Source of the DNA: Alkalilacustris brevis
GTDB taxonomy: Bacteria > Pseudomonadota > Alphaproteobacteria > Rhodobacterales > Rhodobacteraceae
Assembly (NCBI RefSeq): GCF_003350345.1
Contig: NZ_QNVJ01000010.1
Span: forward strand, 1-59,783
Direction of reading: 5' to 3'
Length of the DNA stretch: 59,783 bases
Part shown: positions 17,585 through 25,451 of the stretch, piece by piece
Layout: each line of letters starts with the position of its first letter
How positions within the stretch are numbered: the stretch's first letter is position 1
Notes under the pieces: generated by a model
What the model was told of the DNA's origin: nothing
Seen by the model: the letters and a program-made list of their open reading frames with translations, nothing else
Databases searched by the model: none
Program-made: the position numbers and the translations under genes

Positions 17585-18745
17585 ATGAAAGACAAGGCTG
17601 CCTCTCGCCTGATTCTGCATACCGGCGCCCACAAGACCGGCACGACCACGTTGCAGCACAGTTTCGCGCAGAACCGCGATCTGCTGGCGCGCCACGGCCT
17701 GATCTACCCGCATGTCGGCCCGAACATGGGCCATCATGCGCTGACCGCGATCTGGTGCGATCGTTCGGCGCGGTTGCCGAAAGGGTTTTTCGCCGAGAAG
17801 GGGCCGGGGCGGATGCTGCAAGAGATCGTCGCGGCCCATGCGTCCAGCAACCGCACGGTCCTGCTTAGCAGCGAGGCGTTCTCGCAAGGCAGTAGGATGG
17901 CGGTCGACATGGCCGATCTGCGCCGCAGGGTGGCCGCGTTCGACCAGGTCGGGGTAATCCATGTGCTGCGCGAACAGTGCGGTTTCTTGCAATCGGTCTA
18001 TCTGGAGCTGGCGCGGCGCGCGGTGATGGAGCCGTTCGCGGATTTCCTGGCCCGGGCCTTGCGCAGTAACCGCGTGGCCGGGCTGTGGGGTGAGCATGGC
18101 GCGCTTTATGATCACCTGCTGAAGGGCTTCGCCCCCGGCGAAATCTGCTTTGCCGATTTCGATCACCTTCGCACGAGCCGGGCGGGGCTGGTGCGCTTTT
18201 TCCTGCGGCAGGCCGGGGCCGAGAGCGCCGCCGCGCAATTCGTGCCCCTGGCGCGCGACCGCAACACCTCGCCCGAGCCGCTGGCGATGTGGCTTGCACA
18301 GCAGACCATCGGTCCGCATGTGCCGGGCCCCGGGGTGATCTCGGTGGCGCAGGACAGCCTGCGCGAGCAGTTCGGAGCGGATTGCCGCACAACCCTTTAC
18401 ACAAGACGCGAGGCGGCAGCAGTTCAGGCCCATTTCGCGCCGCTCAACGCGACGTTCGCGGCGCGCATCAAACCCTTTCAGCCGGATTTCGCGTTGAGCA
18501 AGCCACACATGCCGGCGGGGCGGGTGCATCGCGAAGACCTTACCCAGGAGGTCCAGCGGAGTTTTCTCGCCCGGCTCGAGGGGCGGCGCGCCCAGTATCG
18601 CGCCGCCAATCCGCGCCTGAACGGATCGGTCCGCGGCCACGCGGGGCCATCGCCGCGAGCCAGAACGAAACCCACACGCCTGATTGCCGCGCAGGCGGGC
18701 AGCCGGGTGACGGTGGCGCGGCACCAGCCCGAGGGGGCAGACTGA
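17585..18745 (+). CDS. Sulfotransferase-like protein C (third of four)
   Basis: 386 residues. SRLILHTGAHKTGTTTLQ holds an intact KTGTT phosphosulfate loop and LREQCGFLQSVYLELAR the 3'-phosphate region. The ATG at 17585 is served by AAGGA overlapping the previous stop. It is longer than A at the C-terminus, with a basic, Arg/Ala-rich tail from about residue 335. It shares VDMADLRRRVAAFD and LYDHLLKGFAPGEI with proteins A and B. Its stop shares a base with the start of the next gene (TGATG), so translation is coupled. Confidence 0.8.
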   Translation: MKDKAASRLILHTGAHKTGTTTLQHSFAQNRDLLARHGLIYPHVGPNMGHHALTAIWCDRSARLPKGFFAEKGPGRMLQEIVAAHASSNRTVLLSSEAFSQGSRMAVDMADLRRRVAAFDQVGVIHVLREQCGFLQSVYLELARRAVMEPFADFLARALRSNRVAGLWGEHGALYDHLLKGFAPGEICFADFDHLRTSRAGLVRFFLRQAGAESAAAQFVPLARDRNTSPEPLAMWLAQQTIGPHVPGPGVISVAQDSLREQFGADCRTTLYTRREAAAVQAHFAPLNATFAARIKPFQPDFALSKPHMPAGRVHREDLTQEVQRSFLARLEGRRAQYRAANPRLNGSVRGHAGPSPRARTKPTRLIAAQAGSRVTVARHQPEGAD

Positions 18746-19767
18746 TGACCCGGCCCGGCGCGCTCGGCCCTACCGGCCCGGCACCCGATTGCATCTGCAT
18801 TCACGCAGGTCACGGAAAGACCGGCAGCAGTTACATCCAGTCCAGCCTGGCGCTGTCGCAGGAGCGACTTGCCGAGCAGGGGCTGTTCTATCCGATCGGC
18901 GCCGAAGATCGCGCCCGTGCAGGCGCAGGGCACATCAACGAGGGCAACCTGGTGCCCGGCCCTGGCCGCACCCTGCACCCGAAGGGGAGTTTTCGGAGGT
19001 TCGCCTGCCGTGCCGCACCCCTTCCGGGGCCGGGCAAGACGCTGCTTGTCTCGAACGAGAACATTTTCCGCTCGATCGCCGAGGCCGGGTTTCTCGATGA
19101 GGCGCGCGCGGTTTATCCGCGGGCGCGGCTGCGGGTGCTGCTGTTCATTCGTGACCCGTTCGAACACGCGGTTTCGGCCTATCAGCAGAATGTCAAACGT
19201 CAGGGCCGGGCGGACAGCTTCAGCGATTTTCTGCCCGGCTATCGGATGCCTGCTGCCGTTCTGGCCGCATTGCATGCCACCAACGCGGCGGGCGCGGAAC
19301 TGGTGGTGCGCAACTACTCGCGCCACAAGCGCGCACTTGTCGAGTGTGTCGAGGATTGGCTCGGCCTCGCGCGTGGCGCGCTGCTGCGGCCTCGGGCGAG
19401 GCGGGTCAATCGCTCGCTCACTCGGGCGGAGCTTGAGCTGCAGCGTGCGTTCAACCGGAGCTTCGGCAAGGCATCGTCCAGGTTCATCAGCGATGTCCTG
19501 TGCAATGAACTGCCTGACATCACGCCGGAGCCTCCCCACGCCACACACGAGGCGCTGGCGGAATTTCTTGAGCGGATGCGCGCCTTGACTGCCCCGGTCA
19601 ACGCGCTGCTGCCGCGGGCAGAGCATTACCACATCGAATCGCTGGCAGCGCTGTGTGCGCAAATGCCTTCAGAAGCTCAGGCGCGCAGCCTGCACTTGAC
19701 GCCCGCGCAGATCCGGGTGCTGGCCCACAGCCTGAGCGCGCGGATCAAGGCCGCCCGACCCGGTTAA
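18745..19767 (+). CDS. Sulfotransferase-like protein D (fourth of four)
   Basis: 340 residues, the most divergent of the array. The loop reads GHGKTGSSYIQ, while LLFIRDPFEHAVSAYQQN is the best match in the array to the classic sulfotransferase 3'-phosphate motif RDP...SxY. NENIF corresponds to the SSE(K/E)F block in A-C. The ATG at 18745 overlaps the preceding stop. Sulfation of a different position or sugar is a reasonable inference from its divergence. Confidence 0.8.
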   Translation: MTRPGALGPTGPAPDCICIHAGHGKTGSSYIQSSLALSQERLAEQGLFYPIGAEDRARAGAGHINEGNLVPGPGRTLHPKGSFRRFACRAAPLPGPGKTLLVSNENIFRSIAEAGFLDEARAVYPRARLRVLLFIRDPFEHAVSAYQQNVKRQGRADSFSDFLPGYRMPAAVLAALHATNAAGAELVVRNYSRHKRALVECVEDWLGLARGALLRPRARRVNRSLTRAELELQRAFNRSFGKASSRFISDVLCNELPDITPEPPHATHEALAEFLERMRALTAPVNALLPRAEHYHIESLAALCAQMPSEAQARSLHLTPAQIRVLAHSLSARIKAARPG

Positions 19768-19815
19768 CCATAAGGGTCGTTTAAGGAATCGCGGCTAAGC
19801 AGGAAAGGCGCCCCG

Positions 19816-20985
19816 ATGCCGCTGGCCAGGCTGGCGGCCCGCGGGGGCACGTTTCTGGAACCGCTCCGCCGCAGGGCGCAGGGCAGATCTGCCGCAGGCG
19901 AAAGGGGAGAAACCGTGTCAGCGATCCCGGCAGCCGAAGTGACAGCGCAACCGGCGCCCGCACCGTGCGCACCGATGCCTTCGCGCGTCATGCGTGGCGG
20001 GCTGGAGCTGTGCCACCGCGCTGCCGCCGGCGATGCCCCGATTTGCTGGCAAGGGCGGCCGCGGGGCGTGGCGATTCTTCTGGCGGTATATAATGGTGCC
20101 GCACTGCTCGAGGAGCAGCTTGCCAGCTATCTGGCCCAGCACCATGCCGACTGGTCGCTGATCGTCAGCGATGATGGATCGAGCGACACCAGCCGGCAGA
20201 TCGTGCAACGCTTTGCCGCGCGCGCAGCGGGGCGGGCGGTTCGCCTGCGCGCCGGTCCGCGCGCGGGGTTTGCCAGCAATTTTCTGGCGCTGCTGCAGGC
20301 GGCCGGCCCCGATGCGCCGTTTGCGGCGCTCTCCGATCAGGATGATGTCTGGCTGCCCGCGAAGCTGGAGCGTGCGCTTGCCGCGCTTGCCGGGCTGCCG
20401 CCGTGTCTGCCCGCGCTCTATTGCAGCCGCAGCCTGATCAGCGACGCGAAGCTGGGCGCACGCCGACCCTCGTGCCGCCTGCGCCGCGCGCCGGGGTTTG
20501 CCAATGCGCTGGTGCAGAATATCGCGTCGGGCAACACCATCGTACTCAACCGCGCCGCGCTCGACCTGGTGCAGGCCGCCGGAACCGACCTGCGCGATGC
20601 GCCCGTCGCGCATGATTGGTGGATATACCAGATCGTCACCGGGGCCGGCGGCGCGGTGGTGCATGATGATCGCCCCGGCCTGCTTTATCGCCAGCACGCG
20701 AACAACCTGATTGGCGCGAATGACGGGCTGCGCGCGCGGCTTTGCAGGATCGCGCAACTGCTCCGCGGGGATTACCGGGCGTGGAACGATCGCAACCTCG
20801 CGGCGCTGGAGGCCTCGCGCCACAGGCTGACACCCGGGAACCGTGCCCTGCTGGCCCGCTTTGCGCAGGCCCGCCGCAGCCCCCTGCCGCGGCGCCTGCG
20901 CCTGCTGCGCGGCAGCGGGGTCTACCGGCAGGGCCGCGCGGGGAACGCGTTGCTCTGGTTCGCGGCGCTCACGGGGCATTTGTGA
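19816..20985 (+). CDS. Family 2 glycosyltransferase
   Basis: 389 residues. After about 85 poorly conserved N-terminal residues comes a GT-A core: VAILLAVYNGAALLEEQL, LIVSDDGSSDTS and SDQDDVWLPAKL, the last holding the DxD-type nucleotide-sugar/metal site. The SDQDDVW block and the following IASGNTIVLNR are usual in rhamnosyltransferase-like GT2 enzymes, but the donor sugar cannot be fixed. The ATG at 19816 follows AGGAAAGG. It sits between the sulfotransferase array and the priming transferase. Confidence 0.85.
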   Translation: MPLARLAARGGTFLEPLRRRAQGRSAAGERGETVSAIPAAEVTAQPAPAPCAPMPSRVMRGGLELCHRAAAGDAPICWQGRPRGVAILLAVYNGAALLEEQLASYLAQHHADWSLIVSDDGSSDTSRQIVQRFAARAAGRAVRLRAGPRAGFASNFLALLQAAGPDAPFAALSDQDDVWLPAKLERALAALAGLPPCLPALYCSRSLISDAKLGARRPSCRLRRAPGFANALVQNIASGNTIVLNRAALDLVQAAGTDLRDAPVAHDWWIYQIVTGAGGAVVHDDRPGLLYRQHANNLIGANDGLRARLCRIAQLLRGDYRAWNDRNLAALEASRHRLTPGNRALLARFAQARRSPLPRRLRLLRGSGVYRQGRAGNALLWFAALTGHL

Positions 20986-21019
20986 CACCTGGCTCAGCCC
21001 CCCGGAACGGAGGAAACAC

Positions 21020-21697
21020 GTGGCAAGACGGATATCGGATATCGCCCTGGCGCTGGTGCTTGCGGTGCCGCTGCTGCCGGTTTTGCTGGGGTTGATGCTG
21101 CTGGTCTGCCTGGTTGACGGCCGGCCCGCACTCTTTGCGTCGGAGCGGGTGCGCGCCCCAGGCCGCCACTTCCGCATGTGGAAATTACGCACGATGCAGC
21201 CCGGGCCTGACGAAACCGGTGTATGCGGCGGGCACAAGGTGTGGCGGATCACCCCGCTGGGGCGCTGGCTACGCAAGCTGCGGCTGGACGAGTTGCCGCA
21301 ACTCTGGAACATCCTCAGGGGCGACATGAGTTTTGTCGGCCCGCGGCCGCCAGAGCCGCAATATGTGGCGCAGTTTCCCGACCTCTATGCCCGGGTGCTG
21401 CGCCGGCGCCCCGGTGTGACGGGGCTTGCCACGCTGATCTACCACACCCATGAGGAACGGCTTCTGGCCCGGTGCCGCACCGCGCGGGAGGCCGAACGGA
21501 TCTACACCCGACATTGCATTCCCCGCAAGGCGCGGCTCGACCTGATCTATCAGGCGCGGGCGGGGTTCTGGCTCGACCTTTGGCTGCTCTGGCGTTCGGC
21601 GCTGAAGGTGCTGCCGCCGTTCCGGCAAGCCGGCGCCGCATTGAGGGGGCTGCGATTGGGGGGCGCGGCGACCCCGCCGCGGGTGGTGGAGCGGTGA
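21020..21697 (+). CDS. Sugar transferase (monotopic phosphoglycosyl transferase)
   Basis: 225 residues, start GTG at 21020 after CGGAGGAAA. It has a single N-terminal hydrophobic segment and the conserved bacterial sugar-transferase blocks FRMWKLRTM, RKLRLDELPQLWNILRGDMS, FVGPRPPEP and RPGVTG. The length matches the small single-domain members that put the first sugar phosphate on undecaprenyl phosphate. It therefore probably primes the repeat unit. The stop overlaps the GTG start of the export lipoprotein gene. Confidence 0.92.
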   Translation: MARRISDIALALVLAVPLLPVLLGLMLLVCLVDGRPALFASERVRAPGRHFRMWKLRTMQPGPDETGVCGGHKVWRITPLGRWLRKLRLDELPQLWNILRGDMSFVGPRPPEPQYVAQFPDLYARVLRRRPGVTGLATLIYHTHEERLLARCRTAREAERIYTRHCIPRKARLDLIYQARAGFWLDLWLLWRSALKVLPPFRQAGAALRGLRLGGAATPPRVVER

Positions 21698-22881
21698 GCG
21701 GCGCGGTTGGCAGAGTCAGGCAAGGCTGGCGCCTTGCCTTGCGGTTGCCGGATCTTCCGCGCCTGCGCGGCCAGCGCCGCGCTGCCAGCCCGCTTGCAAT
21801 CCTGTTCTGTCTGCTGGCGCTTGCGGCCTGCGACCTGCCGCGCACCGCGCCGGCGCAGGGCACCGTCCTGCGCGACAGCCGGGGTGAGGCGCGCGATGTC
21901 ATGGTGGTGCCCGTGACCCGCGGTTCAGCAGGTCATATAGCGCAGTGGCCGGCGGGGCTGGTCGATGCGCCACCTGTCTGGCCGCCCGCGGGGCCGGGCG
22001 CGCCGGGGCCGGTGATCCGCCCGGGCGATCGACTGGACATCGCGGTATGGGACAACGAGCCGAATTCGCTGCTGACGGCCGAGGGGCAGAAGGTTGTCGA
22101 TATCGGCGGCGTCTCCGTCAACGCTGAAGGCAGTGTGTTCCTGCCCTATCTTGAAGAGATCGACCTTGGCGGGCTGAGCCTCAAGACGGCGCGCGAGCGT
22201 CTGCAATCGCGGATGGCGGCGGCTTTCGGGGCCGGGCAGGTGCAGCTCGATATTGCGCCGGGCCGCGGCAACATGGTCGACGTGGTGGGCGGGGTTGTCC
22301 GTGCCGGCAGCCATCCGCTGCCCGATGGCGGGCTGACCGCGCTCAACCTGATCGCATTGTCGGGCGGGCCGGCGCCGGGACTTGCGAACCCCCAGTTGCG
22401 GGTGCTGCGTGGCGGGCAGCGCTATGGCATCGCGCTGGCACGTCTCTATGACGCGCCGGGGCTGGATGCGACGTTGCGCGCCGGTGACCGGGTGGTGCTG
22501 GAAGAGGACAGCCGCCATTTCATCGCGCTGGGCGCCTCGGGGCAGCAGGATCTGATTCCCTTCGGCCGCGAACGGCTTTCGGCGCTGGAGGCGGTGTCGA
22601 TGATCGGGGGTGTCGAGGGCGCGCGCGGCTCACCGCGCGGGGTGCTGATCTTGCGCGCCTATCCCGAAAGCGCGGTTGATCCGTCGGGCGTGCGGGGGCC
22701 GGACAGGGCGCATGTCGTCTTCACGCTGGACCTGAGCGGCACGGACGGGCTGTTCGCCGCGCGCGGCCTTGCGATTCAGCCCGGCGATCTGCTGATGGTG
22801 ACGGAATCGCCCGCGAATTCACTGCGCGCGGTGCTGGCGCTGGTCGCGCAGGGGCTGGGTGTGGCCGGCCGGCTTGATTGA
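21694..22881 (+). CDS. Outer-membrane polysaccharide export lipoprotein (Wza/KpsD/BexD-like)
   Basis: 395 residues, GTG start at 21694 overlapping the previous stop. A lipobox LALAAC places the lipidated Cys at residue 46, after an unusually long basic leader. The poly-export domain begins near GPVIRPGDRLDIAVWD (about 107), followed by beta-grasp SLBB regions (VVDVVGGVVRAGSHPL; FIALGASGQQDLIPFG). This would be the outer-membrane channel for the polysaccharide delivered by the KpsM/T/E-like proteins. It ends the capsule operon. Confidence 0.9.
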   Translation: MSGAVGRVRQGWRLALRLPDLPRLRGQRRAASPLAILFCLLALAACDLPRTAPAQGTVLRDSRGEARDVMVVPVTRGSAGHIAQWPAGLVDAPPVWPPAGPGAPGPVIRPGDRLDIAVWDNEPNSLLTAEGQKVVDIGGVSVNAEGSVFLPYLEEIDLGGLSLKTARERLQSRMAAAFGAGQVQLDIAPGRGNMVDVVGGVVRAGSHPLPDGGLTALNLIALSGGPAPGLANPQLRVLRGGQRYGIALARLYDAPGLDATLRAGDRVVLEEDSRHFIALGASGQQDLIPFGRERLSALEAVSMIGGVEGARGSPRGVLILRAYPESAVDPSGVRGPDRAHVVFTLDLSGTDGLFAARGLAIQPGDLLMVTESPANSLRAVLALVAQGLGVAGRLD

Positions 22882-22941
22882 GGCAGAGGTGCTGCGGGGC
22901 GCGTCGCGCGCGCGCCCTCTTTCCCCGCCCCGGCCGTCGCG

Positions 22942-23047
22942 TTAAAGCGTTTCGGCCATTCGTTGAATCGCCGAAACGCTTCAGCCTTATGTTTTGTCGC
23001 AATTTCGAACCGAAAAGGTCTATCAACTTTTTCTGAAATTGCTTTAA
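22942..23047. repeat. 106-bp palindromic mosaic repeat (MITE-like)
   Basis: Ends are inverted TTAAAGC (22942-22948) and GCTTTAA (23041-23047). Inside, AAGCGTTTCGGC (22945-22956) pairs perfectly with GCCGAAACGCTT (22970-22981), with a further ATTC/GAAT inner pair. GCAATTTC (22999-23006) pairs with GAAATTGC (23035-23042) and has an inner AAAAG/CTTTT pair. The architecture resembles the roughly 100-bp intergenic palindromic elements scattered in alphaproteobacterial genomes (RIME/Bru-RS type). It ends 9 bp before the zapE start. Confidence 0.7.
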
Positions 23048-23056
23048 GAGCGCACC

Positions 23057-24157
23057 ATGAGCGAGACCCTGGCCGAGATATATGACCGCTACATCGCGGG
23101 CGAGAAGCTGCGCCGCGATCCGGCGCAGCGCGCGGTTCTGGAAAGCCTTGAGCCGCTGCGCCGCTGGCTTGAGGCCGCCCCGCCCCCGTCGGCGGGCAAT
23201 GGCGGTGTGCTGCGCAGGCTTTTCGCCCGCCCGCCCGAGGCCCCGCCCAGGGGGCTTTATCTCTGGGGTGGGGTCGGGCGCGGCAAGTCCATGCTGATGG
23301 ACCTGTTTCACGGAAATGTCGGGACCGCTGCGAAGCGGCGCGTGCATTTTCACGCCTTCATGCAGGAGGTGCACGAGGGCATCAATGCGGCCCGCAAGCA
23401 GGGGGTCGATGACGCGCTTGCCCCGGTCGGCGCGGCGATCACCCGCGATCTGCGGCTGCTGTGCCTTGACGAGATGCAGATCACCGACATCACGGATGCG
23501 ATGATCGTGGGCCGGCTGTTCAAGATGCTGTTCGAGGCGGGTGTCGTGGTTGTCACCACCTCCAACCGACCGCCCGACGATCTGTACAAGGACGGGCTGA
23601 ACCGCGCCATTTTCCTGCCCTTCATCGACCTGATCAAGGAGCAGCTGGAGGTGCGCGAGCTGCGCGCGGCCACCGATTACCGCCAGAACCGTGATATCGG
23701 CGATCAGCGCTATTTTTATCCGGCTGATGATGTGGCGGCCGAGCAGATTGCGCAGATCTGGCAGAACCTCACCCAGGGCGCGCGCCCCGATCCGCTAAGG
23801 CTGCGCATCAAGGGGCGCGAAGTGGTGGTGCCTGAATTCGCCGGCGGGGTGGCCCGCGCGGGGTTCTGGGATATTTGCGGCCAACCCCTTGGGCCTGCGG
23901 ATTACCTGGCGCTGGCCGATGCGGTGGATGTGCTGATTCTCGAAGACATCCCGCGACTTTCGCGCAAGAATTTCAACGAGGCGCGGCGCTTCGTGATCCT
24001 GATCGACGCGCTTTACGAGGCGCGCGTGACGCTGATCGCGAGCGCCGCCGACACGCCCGAGCAGCTTTACCTTGAGGGCGCGGGCGCCTTCGAGTTCGAG
24101 CGGACCGCCAGCCGCCTGCGCGAGATGCAGTCGGCCGAATGGGGCGCGGAGGAGTAG
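23057..24157 (+). CDS. zapE: Cell division protein ZapE (AFG1-like ATPase)
   Basis: 366 residues, AFG1/ZapE family. Walker A GGVGRGKSMLMDLF, Walker B LLCLDEMQITD, sensor region VVVTTSNRPPDDLYKDGLNR and a conserved C-terminal LSRKNFNEARRFVILIDALY are all visible. Family members interact with FtsZ during division under stress in gamma-proteobacteria; in alphaproteobacteria the role is inferred by homology. Start ATG 23057 has only a weak site (AAGAG) lying at the edge of the palindromic repeat, so expression may depend on that element. Confidence 0.93.
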   Translation: MSETLAEIYDRYIAGEKLRRDPAQRAVLESLEPLRRWLEAAPPPSAGNGGVLRRLFARPPEAPPRGLYLWGGVGRGKSMLMDLFHGNVGTAAKRRVHFHAFMQEVHEGINAARKQGVDDALAPVGAAITRDLRLLCLDEMQITDITDAMIVGRLFKMLFEAGVVVVTTSNRPPDDLYKDGLNRAIFLPFIDLIKEQLEVRELRAATDYRQNRDIGDQRYFYPADDVAAEQIAQIWQNLTQGARPDPLRLRIKGREVVVPEFAGGVARAGFWDICGQPLGPADYLALADAVDVLILEDIPRLSRKNFNEARRFVILIDALYEARVTLIASAADTPEQLYLEGAGAFEFERTASRLREMQSAEWGAEE

Positions 24158-24176
24158 GCAGGCAGGCGGGCCGCGT

Positions 24177-25451
24177 TTAGCCGTTATCTCGCAGCACTTG
24201 CCCGGCCAGATAAAGCGAGCCGCATATCAGCACGCGCGCCTGCGGGGCCTCTTGCGTGATCATATCCAGCGCGGCATCCACGCTGCCGGAAACGCGAGGG
24301 TCGTCATGGCCCGCGGCAAGCGCCGCGTCGCGCGTGGCCTCGGCGCTCAGGGTTGCTGCCTCGCCCGGAATGGCCACGGCATGAAGCTGCTTTGCCTGCG
24401 CGGCCAGCGGGCGCAGATAGCCGGTGACATCTTTGGTATTGAGCATCCCGCAGATCAGATAGGTGGGCCGCCGGGGCATCTGCGCAAGCGTTTCGGCCAG
24501 CGCCTGCCCGGCCGCCGGGTTATGCCCGCCGTCAAGCCAGATCTCGGCCTCCGGCGCGCTGTCAGGCAGTGGCCCGCGGCGCAGCCGTTGCATCCGCGCG
24601 GGCCAGTCGGCGCCCGGGGCGGCCTCGAGTGCGGCTTCGGGCTGGCCAAGCGCGCGCAGCGCCGCCAGTGCCATGCCGGCATTGTCGATCTGGTGCTTTC
24701 CGGGCAGGCGGGGCAGGGGCAGGTCACGCAGACCGTGTTCATCCTGATAGATCAGCCGTCCAGCCTCTTCCCAGATGTGCCAGTGCTGGCCATGCACCAG
24801 AAGCGGCGCGCCCAGCCGCGCGGCCCGGGCCTCGATCGCCGCGAGTGCCTCTTCGGGCTGTGGCCCGACGATGCAGGGCACGCCCGGCTTGAGGATCCCG
24901 GCCTTTTCGCCGGCGATCTCGGCCAGGGTATTGCCCAGGTATTGCTGATGATCCAGCGAGACGGGCGTGATTACGGTCAGCGCGGGTTTCTCCACCACAT
25001 TGGTGGCATCGAGCCGCCCGCCGAGGCCGACCTCGAGCAGCAGCCATTCGGCCGGGGTGCGGGCGAAGCCCAGCAGCGCCGCGCAGGTGGTGATTTCGAA
25101 ATATGTGATCGACGTGCCGCCATTCGCGGCCTCGCATTCATCGAGCAGGCGCGCCAGCGCGGGTTCGGCGATCAGCTCACCGGCAAGGCGGATGCGCTCG
25201 TGAAAACGCACCAGATGCGGCGAGGTATAGGCATGGACGCGCGCGCCGGTAGCCTCGAGCCCCGCGCGGATCATGGCGAGCGTGGAGCCCTTGCCATTGG
25301 TGCCCGCGATGTGAATCACCGGCGGCAGCGCCGTTTCGGGATGATCCAGCGCGGCCAGCAGCCGCCAGACCCGGTCGAGCGTGAGATCGATGATCTTGGG
25401 GTGCAGCGCCATCATCCGGGCGAGGATGGCATCAGATTTGGCGGCGCTCAC
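24177..25451 (-). CDS. folC: Bifunctional folylpolyglutamate synthase / dihydrofolate synthase
   Basis: 424 residues. The ATP loop HIAGTNGKGSTLAMI, the folate-binding Y-TSPHLVRFHERI, the block LLEVGLGGRLDATNV and PVSLDHQQYLG are diagnostic of FolC. It adds glutamate to dihydropteroate and to folates in the cytoplasm. The start is GTG at 25451, overlapping the accD stop by the GTGA arrangement, so the two genes are translationally coupled. It ends 19 bp from the convergent zapE gene. Confidence 0.95.
   Translation of the reverse strand: MSAAKSDAILARMMALHPKIIDLTLDRVWRLLAALDHPETALPPVIHIAGTNGKGSTLAMIRAGLEATGARVHAYTSPHLVRFHERIRLAGELIAEPALARLLDECEAANGGTSITYFEITTCAALLGFARTPAEWLLLEVGLGGRLDATNVVEKPALTVITPVSLDHQQYLGNTLAEIAGEKAGILKPGVPCIVGPQPEEALAAIEARAARLGAPLLVHGQHWHIWEEAGRLIYQDEHGLRDLPLPRLPGKHQIDNAGMALAALRALGQPEAALEAAPGADWPARMQRLRRGPLPDSAPEAEIWLDGGHNPAAGQALAETLAQMPRRPTYLICGMLNTKDVTGYLRPLAAQAKQLHAVAIPGEAATLSAEATRDAALAAGHDDPRVSGSVDAALDMITQEAPQARVLICGSLYLAGQVLRDNG

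Noticed and set aside
15503-18745. Possibility that the repeated sulfotransferase genes are an assembly artefact
   Set aside because: The paralogues differ throughout, have different lengths and C-terminal tails, and each has its own ribosome site and overlap.
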